From positions 1,612,001 through 1,676,000 of the forward strand of contig NC_090774.1 in NCBI RefSeq assembly GCF_001761485.1: a stretch of DNA of 64,000 bases, in the 5' to 3' direction. Each line of letters opens with the position of its first letter. Positions within the stretch are counted from its first letter, which is position 1. The notes under the pieces were generated by a model, which saw only the letters and a list, made by a program, of their open reading frames with translations, did not search any database and had not been told where the DNA came from. A program made the position numbers and the translations under genes. This document shows, piece after piece, positions 1-8,264 of this stretch. This DNA comes from Yarrowia lipolytica (Eukaryota; Ascomycota; Dipodascomycetes; Dipodascales).

Positions 1-165
1 AAAAAAGTTGACGGATATAATGGCACAGTGAAAAATCTTGGAAGCGTAAGTGTACTTGTAGCTACCTTGAGCTCTTGATCCACACATCGAAACACAAAAC
101 GACGCCAGCAAAACGCCCTCAACAACCAACTATCCAACAACAACCCACTTATCATCACCTTAGCA

Positions 166-3100
166 ATGTCACAGTCTTCTCTTTCTTTTGGTCCCGAATG
201 GTGAGTATATTGTCTACGGACTTTAAAGGTCAAGGAGCACGTTGGCGGCCGGGGTACGAGTACTACGGAGGCTTGACAGAGCAGACGAGAGTACGAAAGC
301 GTCGATATCTTGAGATAAGCACGTCATGTGGCATGTGTGAGTCACGGAGCTTCTACAGAGACTTCTCCAGGGAGCTCTTTTTTGGGCACAGGTACAATTA
401 AATTGTGTGTGTGATTTTGCCTTGACAGACACCACGGTGGTATCCTGGTATGGACACCTCACGACTACACTTGTACTGCGCCGCTGTGACACGACACGAT
501 AAGGACACGTTATCATCTGCCCCGGCGCCGCTCTCGGTGTCGTTATCCACCACTCATGTCTGTTATCTACACCAACACCAACTCTGCCTCAGTCGTATCA
601 CCAGTGTCGTACTAACTCAGGATGCGCCCGAAATCCAAGGCGCCCGACGGAAAAACACCACTACCAGCTGTGGTTCCCAATGGCAATAAGGCCAAAATGG
701 CGTGGTCCGGAGTCGCCGCAGGCAAGGTGGTCACGTCTGTGCCCACTGAAACCAAAAAACTGAGCTTTGCCTCTGCCGCCACTACCACCCCTCGCAAGTT
801 CAAGAAACGCGACCTGGAGGAACCCGAGGATCTGCGCTCCGATGTAGGTTCGGGCTTGTTGGCTGAAAATTCGGAGCCCGTGCCACCCGAGTCTCTGGGT
901 GACCTCGCGTCTCCATTGCTGCCCAACCACGGAGGACAACGGTTTTCGGCCGAAGATATGCTTGCAGTATGGCGAAACATGAAGGACAAGAACGTTCTGG
1001 TCAAAACGGAGGTAAACAACCAATCCATGTACCAGAGCATTCATCTCAACACCCCTTCGCTGCTGCAGAAGGACCAGGGTGCAGGAGGTTCGCTGATGTC
1101 CAAGGACCGAGAGGGATGGTCTCCATTCAAGAGCGTAAGCGTGGTGAGTTCGGTTGAATCTCCCTCTCAAGGACACCAGTCACTGCACCAGCCCCAGCAG
1201 CAGCAAGCGCAACAGCAGCAAGCGCAGCATCAACATCAACAGCAATATCAGGCCGATCCTTCTGCCCCCTCTTCCGCTGCCATGTCGCCTACCACGGGAA
1301 CGGTGCCCTCGGTGTTTGACACGTTCAATGCTCCCGCTGTGCCTCCCGGGATGGGTTTTACAGCCTCCCCACCCAAGTTGCAGCATCCTGAAAACATCAA
1401 GTGGATGTACAAGGACTACCAGGGCATAATCCAGGGTCCGTTTGCTGGTCCCGTTATGCACACTTGGTGGAAGGGCGGCCATCTGGATGCCAAGCTGCTC
1501 ATTCGACGTGAGGATGACGACGTGTGGCAGACCGTGGACGAGCTCATTTCTAAGACCAGCACCCAGGAGCCGTTCCTGACCCCCTTGCCGTTTGTTGCTA
1601 AGCAACCGCCCGTGATCAATACGCAGACGGCTTTCTCGCAGCAGTATCAGCAGCCTGGAGTCCCGCAGCAGCAACAGCAGCAGCAGCAACTTCAAGGCCA
1701 GCAGCAGCAGCAAGGAACTCCCCAGCAAGGAGGATCCTTTCAGGGCTCTACTTCTTCCTTCCAGCACTATCCCCAGCATCTGCATGGTAGTGTATCATCC
1801 TGGGGAAGTCCTGCTGTGACCCCCATGTCTCCCACACCCTGGGGTGGTTCTCAGATGGGCGGTCAGGCGACCCCCAATAACAATTTCGGCGGTGGAGGCT
1901 CGTTTTTCGACCAGCCCTTCCATGGAGGGCATTCGCAGTCGTCTTTCTTTGACGACAGAAGCATGTGGCGAAGTGGCAGCGTCAGCAACACCATGTCTCC
2001 TGCTTTGTCGCGAGCTTCGTCCGTCATTTTCCCCAACGACGGTCCCCATACTCCTACCCGGGCCGGATCTCATACTCCTCTTGCGGCTGCTGCTTCCACT
2101 GCCGATGTGACTGCCGCTGACAACGAGCTGCTTGAGCTGGATTCGCTGCCCCTGCATCTGAAGGATGTGATTGGAGATGATTTGGAGGAGGTTCCAACCA
2201 TCAAGGAGGAGGAGCCTGAGAAGAAGGAGATGAAGGACGAGGGCAAAAAGGACGTGGAGCCCAAGAAGGAGGCCAAGGAAGAGCCTGAGGAGCCTCTTAC
2301 TGCCAAGGAGCGGGCCAAGCGAGAGCGAGATGCCGCCAAGAAGGAGAAGAAGCGGAAGGAGAAGGAGGAGAAGCAGCGAATCAAGGAGAAGATGGCTGCT
2401 GAGAAGGCCGAGCGATTGGAGCGGGAGGCTCGGGAGAAGGCCGAGAAGGCGCGTCTTGAGCAGCTCCGGATCGAGCAGGAGGCCATTGACCGGGAGGAGG
2501 CCAAGAAAGCCGAGGCTGAGAAGGCCGAGCGGGCTCGACGGATTGAGGAGGAGCGACTGGCAAAGGAGGCCCGAGAGAAGGAGGCGCCCTGGACCGCCAA
2601 GGAGAACAAAAAGAAGGAGAAGCCCAATAAAATGTCTCTGGCTGAGATCCAGCAGCTGGAGGAGTTTGAGCGGCAGAAGAAGGAGGCCGAGGAAAAGGAG
2701 CTTGCCAATGCGATCCGAGCTATTGAGGAGGCTGAGCTGCAGCAAGAGAATTCTCTGTCTGCTTCCCGAGACGAGCCCTCTTTCAAGCCCACCTGGGCCA
2801 CTGCTCCTGTGGCCTCTGCTCCTGCCAAGTCTCTGAGCCAGATTCAGAAGGAGGAGGAGGCTGCTCGAAAGAAGAACACAATCACTCCGGCAACCGCTGT
2901 TTCCTCAGGAGGAGTAAAGAAGTACGCTGACGTGCTTCCTCGGCGAGCCCCTGTCCCCGCTGCTGCTGCTGTTCCCGACGCTGCTTCTCCCTGGACTACT
3001 GTAGGAGCCCACGGTAAGCGAATGGGAGAGGATGGAATGCCTGTTCGAGCCCAGACCCCTACTGCCCCTGCTGCTCACATGGCTCACCAGTACGCTGCCC

Positions 3101-3510
3101 AGCAGGCCGCTGCTGCTCAGCAACAGGCTGCTCTTGCAGCTCGCCCCTCTGCGCCAGTGGCTCCCGCTGCCCCCAAGGTGCTCACTCCCGCTGAGTCTTT
3201 CTTGCAATGGTGCCATGGAGCTCTCAGAGGTCTAAACGCCGGAGTCAATGAGACCGAGCTGATCGGTATGCTCATGACTCTGCCTGCAGAGGAGGAGTCC
3301 ACCGAGATCATTGCCGACATTGTGTACGCCAACTCGTCGACTCTGGACGGTCGACGGTTTGCTGCCGAGTTCCTCAAGCGAAGAAAGATTGCTGATGGTG
3401 ACTCTGCTGTCAAATGGAGCGAGGTGATTCAGCATGCCGAGGTTGCTCCTCAGGATGATGGATGGAACACCGCCTTCAAGGTGGTTGGCAAGAAGAAGCG
3501 GGCTCCTTAG
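166..3510 (+). CDS. GYF-domain protein, SMY2/SYH1/GIGYF-like (spliced)
   Basis: Join of 166..200 and 621..3510, 974 aa. The splice joint falls inside a Trp codon and gives the N-terminus MSQSSLSFGPEW-MRPKS, which resembles the FGPEW(L/M)R motif at the start of GIGYF/Mpd2-type proteins. The GYF domain spans about residues 273-320, with W-x-Y-x-D, GPF and M-x-x-WW positions. The family's GYF tripeptide is replaced by GHL. Polyglutamine runs flank the domain. A long charged Lys/Glu coiled coil lies at about 550-740, followed by a conserved helical C-terminal region (about 895-945). GYF domains bind proline-rich peptides; SMY2-type proteins act in mRNA regulation and COPII-linked traffic. The role here is inferred from family. 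Opening at 622 instead would lose the FGPEW motif. Confidence 0.9.
201..620 (+). other. Intron of the GYF-domain gene
   Basis: 420 nt. The donor is GTGAGT directly after a split codon (TG|G). The acceptor is TACTAAC followed at once by TCAG, the compact branch-point arrangement typical of Yarrowia. Removing it joins the short exon 166..200 in frame to the long exon. Nothing inside it looks coding. Confidence 0.88.
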
Positions 3511-3534
3511 GGCTCTTTAGGGCTCCTTAGGGCT
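3501..3534 (+). repeat. Three-copy 10-bp repeat over the GYF stop codon
   Basis: GGCTCCTTAG, GGCTCTTTAG and GGCTCCTTAG lie head to tail, followed by a partial fourth copy. The first copy supplies the TAG stop of the GYF-domain gene. Because the period is 10, copy-number change would alter the frame after the stop but not the stop itself. Confidence 0.85.
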
Positions 3535-3910
3535 TCCTCGGAGGACATGTATATATGTATAAGTAATGGGCAATTATTGTACGATGAGAGGTACAGACAC
3601 CGTATAGCTCATACAAAAGACTACAAGTACCAACACAAACCGTACGGAAAGCACGGACGCTTTCTGAGAAAACTCCTGGCCCTTCGATGGGTCTAAGTAC
3701 TTCTTGTCCTGCGAGCCATCGCCATAACCCAATGTGCAATCTGTCTAAAGATAATACAAATGATCATCGCTTCATTAACAAGTAGTAGGGTCTGACATTC
3801 GTTACAAAGACCCGTTGCTATCACATTGGTTCGCAGTTAGTGCCAGTCTTCTTCTACACCCACTTTATCGCTTCACTGGATCCATATCATACCTCCATTT
3901 CTATATTGAT
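3511..3910. other. Convergent 3' region between GYF gene and SEC66
   Basis: About 400 bp between two stop codons facing each other. It should hold both polyadenylation regions. Apart from the short TTAG repeat at its left edge I see no gene or RNA. Confidence 0.6.
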
Positions 3911-4453
3911 CTAAGCGACAATGACCTTGGCCTGGACCAGGTCGGCATCAAAGGCCTTCTCCTTCTCGTTGAGCTCGTTGACTCGTCTTCGCAGACCCTC
4001 GTTCTGGATGATCTCCGACGCAGTAGCAAACATGGTTTGGGCCCAGTTTTCGGCGTATGTGTTGGCCTCAGCGGCACAGTCGTTGAGCTCCATTTCGATC
4101 ATCTTCTCCCACGCGGTGAACTGATGCAGCAGATCATCTCCAATGGATCCCGCCTCGTGAAGAGCAGTCAGATGGGGCTTGGCCTCCTTGGTTTTGATGA
4201 TTCGCTTGATGTTTTCCGCCGACCGTCGTAGAAGAGCGGCCTTGAGCACCTTTTCGGATGGACGGGGCGACGTGTGGTCCCGCAGAGTGAAGTAGATGTC
4301 TCGGGGAATGTGATCGGGGTACCACGGTTCGACTCCTGCCAGGTTGACCGCCTGCCGGGATCGGTAGATCTTGCCAAACACGGCCAGCGCCGTCACAAGC
4401 ACGGCAAAGTAGATGAAGGGCGTGTAGATGGAAACGCCGCTGCTGCTTTCCAT
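3911..4453 (-). CDS. SEC66: Sec66 (Sec71) subunit of the Sec62/63 translocon
   Basis: 180 aa, within the family's usual size. One membrane segment lies near the N-terminus (about residues 8-28), followed by the conserved EPW-PDHIPRD-YF stretch. The KVLKAALLRRSAEN core and the GSIGDDLLHQF segment match yeast Sec66 closely (KVLKAALLNRGAES, GSIGEDYWKRF). Sec66 is an ER membrane protein. With Sec62, Sec63, Sec72 and BiP it drives post-translational import. The gene is divergent from NPL4, another ER-linked factor. The ATG at 4451-4453 is the first in frame and leaves a short N-terminus before the membrane span. Confidence 0.95.
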   Translation of the reverse strand: MESSSGVSIYTPFIYFAVLVTALAVFGKIYRSRQAVNLAGVEPWYPDHIPRDIYFTLRDHTSPRPSEKVLKAALLRRSAENIKRIIKTKEAKPHLTALHEAGSIGDDLLHQFTAWEKMIEMELNDCAAEANTYAENWAQTMFATASEIIQNEGLRRRVNELNEKEKAFDADLVQAKVIVA

Positions 4454-5389
4454 TGTCGGTCTTTTGTCGGTCTGTTGTGTGTGTGTGTGTGTGTGTGTGG
4501 TGTTAACAGAGGTAACGTTACGTGTGTCTCGTTCTTGTTAGACTCTCTTCGCTTCGGCCACCTATGAATAACTCTATTTGCACTGGAGAAAGAAGGTGTA
4601 GTATAATCAGCTACGCGCGTTGCATAGACGAGGCTGGAGAGGACGACAGAGTGTGGTCACGTGGATGTTTTTTTGGTTGCAATTGTTTTTTAATGGTTGT
4701 ATACGCGTCCCGAGGATATCGTTGCTTTTTTTCCAGAACCAGATTTGGGCTATTTTGGGGTAGTTTTAGACGACAGTCGAAGAGGTTCTAGAGTTTATGT
4801 AGTTACTTGGCTTTGCTACATAATGATACTTGAGATTTAATTAGAACATGCCAATGTGGGATGGTATTAGGTAAGCCGAGTGAAGTGTTTAGAGTCTAGT
4901 TGTGGCTACAAATATGAGTACGAGTACACGAATTTGTGTTTGTGGCCACCAATTTCTGAACCGACCGTTCAAGCATCCTTTTCATTGGCTGTACACATGC
5001 CATCCGCCATTATGCCCGCGCTTACAGTAGTATTATCATTTAGGCTGCTAATTATACTGTATGAAACTTGTACATGATCATCAGCCCCAAACTAGGACAC
5101 CTTCAAACGGCGTTTCCGAATGTTTAAAGACCCGAAATACTCTCCTTCACCACTGTAATACATATTGAGGCAATATCTTGACCTCTTGGTACGATACTAC
5201 AGACGTCACACTGTCTGTCGCCATCCAGCTACTTTTTTTATATATACTGTTTTGTTTTTTATTTTATTGATTCTCCAAGTAGAGCCAAATATCTTTAACA
5301 AACTCTAAATCCTCACTCGGATATGCTTGTCCCAGTGGCAACAGGAAGCTCCATCTCAACATCATCTCTATCAACCACTACTTTCGAGA
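4454..5389. promoter_or_regulatory. Divergent promoter region SEC66/NPL4
   Basis: 936 bp between the two start codons. It contains a (GT)n tract in the SEC66 leader, a CACGTG at 4659-4664, and an AT-rich stretch with TATATATA-like sequence near 5237-5250 in front of NPL4. No open frame here resembles a protein I know. Confidence 0.5.
4476..4499. repeat. (GT)12 microsatellite
   Basis: Twelve uninterrupted GT units directly upstream of the SEC66 ATG, probably in its 5' leader (as AC repeats on the mRNA strand). Confidence 0.95.
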
Positions 5390-7132
5390 ATGGTGAGTAC
5401 TGCAGACACAAACAGCTGTGGAATTGTGCCCAGACTAACTCAGATCCTGCGATTCCGGTCCAAAAAGGGCACTCTTCGAGCGGAGGCCCAGCCCACAGAT
5501 CTCTTCGATGTGGCGTTCAAGAAGCTCACTGAAGACCTGCCAGACATCGATCCCGCCACAATCACCCTTGCCACGTCACCCACAGGCAAGCAGGAACCGG
5601 CCTCTCGTCTTCTGGGTAAAACCGTCCAGAAGCTGGGGCTTAATCATGGTGATATGCTGTTTGTCAGCTACACAGACTCGGCCCCACGAGCTGCTGTGGA
5701 GGCTGTGACGGCCGAAACCGCTCCCCAAATGACCGCGGCACACATTCGAGACGCCACCAAACAATTGCCTGTCGATGACTATCTCGAGAAACAAGATGGA
5801 AAGATCAAGCGACAGCTATCAGCACTCCAGCAGCGAAAGTTTGGATCCAGAGGTATGGGCGAAGACACTCTTCCAGTCGACCCCTGGGACGAGGAGTATC
5901 TCAAGGAGCAGAAGATTAAGCATATGAGCTACCATGCCTACGTCAAAAAGCTCAATTCGCAGGCGAACAAGAAGAATGGAGGCGGATACATTGCCCCCCT
6001 GAATGTGTCGGATTTCGGAGTGTCCAAGAGCTGTACAGGAGCCCATGCTCCCTGGCCCGAAGGAATCTGTTCCCGATGCCAGCCCTCGGCTATTACTCTG
6101 CAATCACAGCCTTTTCGAATGGTTGATCATGTGGAGTTTGCAGAGTCAGGTATGATCAACAGCTTTATTGAGCCCTGGCGTCAGTCCGGAACACAGCGTA
6201 TCGGCTGGATGTACGGCCACTACGAACCCTACGAACTTGTGCCTCTCGGCATCAAGGCTGTTGTTGAGGCAATCTATGAGCCTGCCCAGAGTGGTGAGTA
6301 TGACGGTATCACCATTACTGAAATTACCCAGGCAGACGGTCAGCCTCAACCTCCTCATATTGCCACTGCCGAGGCGTGTGGACTGGTGCCTCTGGGCGTC
6401 ATTTTCACCGATCTGGTTGATGCTGGCAATGGAGATGGTTCTGTCATCTGCAAACGACACGCGGATTCGTACTTTTTGTCGTCTCTGGAGGTGGCATTCG
6501 CTGGAGCCATGCAGGCACGTTTCCCCAACAAGTCGCGGTGGTCACCAACGTCTGAATTTTCGTCCAAGTTTGTCACTGCCGTGATTTCCGGTAACCCCAA
6601 GGGCGAGATTGATGTATCGTGCTACCAGGTGTCTGAGCAGTGTGAGGCTATGGCCCGCGCAGATCTCATCGAGCCCAGCATCAACCCGTCGGTGCTGCTG
6701 GTCAAGGAAGCTACAAAGACACGATATGTTCCCGACGTGTTTTACAAGAAGAACAACGAGTACGGACGGACGGTGCTCCAGGGAGCCAACCCACAGCTTC
6801 CTGTAGACTACATGTTGGTTACACTGACCCATGGCTTCCCCCAGGACCCCAGGCCTTTGTTCTCATCCGGCCTGTCGTCTTTCCCTGTGGAGAACCGAGA
6901 GCTGATTGGAGTGACCCAGAGCCCCCAGGCACTAGGAAAGGCTCTGGACTCTGGGTCTGCTGGAGGAGCTGTTTCCAACTTCCATCTGCTGAGCTACATT
7001 CAGTCCATGGGTGTGCTATCTGCTGAGGAGTTCCAGTTGTTGGCCAAGGTGGCTACGGAAAAGAAGGATGAGGACGTGAGTCGGTTGGTTGCCAGTGAGG
7101 GCTGGAACAATCTACTGTTGATCATCCAGTGA
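5390..7132 (+). CDS. NPL4: Npl4, Cdc48 cofactor (spliced, ATG-only first exon)
   Basis: Join of 5390..5392 (the ATG alone) and 5444..7132, 563 aa. The spliced N-terminus M-ILRFRSKKGT matches the Npl4 start in yeast (MLIRFRSKNGT). An N-terminal ubiquitin-like domain (about 1-80) is followed by the Npl4 zinc finger, with ligands C198, H202, C210 and C213 in a C-H-PWP-GIC-RC pattern. The MPN domain starts near residue 230 (GWMYGHYEPYE) and the conserved C-terminal part follows. Npl4 with Ufd1 recruits ubiquitinated clients to Cdc48/p97, including in ER-associated degradation. The intron is in frame and stop-free, so an unspliced reading is also open; homology favours the spliced form. Confidence 0.95.
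   Translation: MVSTADTNSCGIVPRLTQILRFRSKKGTLRAEAQPTDLFDVAFKKLTEDLPDIDPATITLATSPTGKQEPASRLLGKTVQKLGLNHGDMLFVSYTDSAPRAAVEAVTAETAPQMTAAHIRDATKQLPVDDYLEKQDGKIKRQLSALQQRKFGSRGMGEDTLPVDPWDEEYLKEQKIKHMSYHAYVKKLNSQANKKNGGGYIAPLNVSDFGVSKSCTGAHAPWPEGICSRCQPSAITLQSQPFRMVDHVEFAESGMINSFIEPWRQSGTQRIGWMYGHYEPYELVPLGIKAVVEAIYEPAQSGEYDGITITEITQADGQPQPPHIATAEACGLVPLGVIFTDLVDAGNGDGSVICKRHADSYFLSSLEVAFAGAMQARFPNKSRWSPTSEFSSKFVTAVISGNPKGEIDVSCYQVSEQCEAMARADLIEPSINPSVLLVKEATKTRYVPDVFYKKNNEYGRTVLQGANPQLPVDYMLVTLTHGFPQDPRPLFSSGLSSFPVENRELIGVTQSPQALGKALDSGSAGGAVSNFHLLSYIQSMGVLSAEEFQLLAKVATEKKDEDVSRLVASEGWNNLLLIIQ
5393..5443 (+). other. Intron of NPL4, directly after the start codon
   Basis: 51 nt. The donor is GTGAGT and the acceptor is ACTAAC followed by TCAG. 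The length is a multiple of three and contains no stop in the NPL4 frame. If retained, it would insert 17 residues after Met1, in front of the first strand of the ubiquitin-like domain. Confidence 0.9.
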
Positions 7133-7942
7133 TGGACGAGTATATAATGGGTGCATTACAATTTCTATCATGCCGACTTGTGTCGTACAGTACGAGTCCA
7201 AGTATCATGCACTACTTGTAGCTACTGTACAATCAAAGTCCGATCCTTAGCGGCGAGTAAATTGCAAGTCTAGCAGCATACAGTAATGATGTCTTGGATG
7301 TCTGATCATGACGTCAACTTTATCGCTCGAAATACCATTTTTGTAGTCCGTTGAGAGCCATATTGCAACTGTCGAATCATAGCAACTACAGTATGACGAG
7401 AGCACATGTTGTTGCCAAACAGGTACGGCAGTAAAAGTGGCACCGTGCGGGTACTGAACAATAATCTATGGTTGCCATTGTTTCTGTAGGAGGAGAATGT
7501 TCCCGCACCTTCTATAGCCACGTGCAGCAGTTTGGATGGAACATATCATCTCATCTTTCTTGTGTTGAATAAATGTACGAAATCGCGATAATCGAGGCCA
7601 ATTGGCGAAATCCAAGTTGGTACAGCCCTTTTCCGCCGTTGCCCCTCGCCATTCTGGTATCACACGCCCCATCCGCCTGATACTGTATGGTTCTAAGACA
7701 GTTTTGGATACTTGCTCTGAGGCAGCGCTATCGATCAGGGATGACACGAGCAGGAGATATTACGCGCGTAACCAAGATAATGCTGCGCGATCTTGTGTAC
7801 CATATCGCCTCAAATTCCACAAATGCCCCAATTGCCACTTGCACCAGGTGCTCTACTAGTCGCCAACTGGAACCTGGACCGGTACTGTAGTATCCGCCAC
7901 TGTACTGTATCGGGGCCGGTCACGTGAATATTAAGATTAAGG

Positions 7943-7982
7943 TTCTGGGTTCGGGAGAGTTCCACGTTATTCTGGAGGGTTC
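7943..7982 (+). promoter_or_regulatory. Step-type heat shock element upstream of SSE1
   Basis: TTC modules start at 7950, 7960, 7970 and 7980, exactly 10 bp apart. A further out-of-phase TTC lies at 7943. The intervening pentamers are GAGAG, CGTTA and GAGGG, so the GAA half-units are mostly lost. This is the arrangement described in yeast as a step-type HSE (TTC every 10 bp). It lies about 285-315 bp before the SSE1 ATG. HSF control of Hsp110 is expected for the family. Confidence 0.7.
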
Positions 7983-8169
7983 TACCTTGTTGTAGGTGGA
8001 TTTTCGGCGGTCAAAAATGGGCCGAAAAAGGCATTTTTTTCTTCAATTGGACAATTGGCCAGTGGCAAGAGGGTGGGAATCTCTTGTAGGCGCCCGCGAC
8101 CGTGTCCCCGGCGTGATTGCTCTCAACTTTTTGAAAAGTCAATTTCCGTTAAACTCCAGCTACGACAAA

Positions 8170-8176
8170 TATAAAA
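8170..8176 (+). promoter_or_regulatory. TATA box of SSE1
   Basis: TATAAAA, 89 bp before the ATG, downstream of the heat shock element. Confidence 0.6.
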
Positions 8177-8264
8177 GTTTTCACGCCCAACTACAGTTGA
8201 GTGTTAAAAGTACAGGGCATCTACAACCTAGCCATATACCCATTTTATCACAACACCATACACA

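Larger units (their letters stand above)
7133..8264. other. NPL4 3' region and SSE1 promoter
   Basis: 1.1 kb. The right half is the SSE1 promoter, with CACGTG at 7921, an HSF-type element at 7943-7982 and a TATA box. Small open frames in the left half show no recognisable protein. Confidence 0.55.

Noticed and set aside
4325-4340. Perfect B-box-like GGTTCGACTCC
   Set aside because: It lies inside the SEC66 coding region and no tRNA fold surrounds it.
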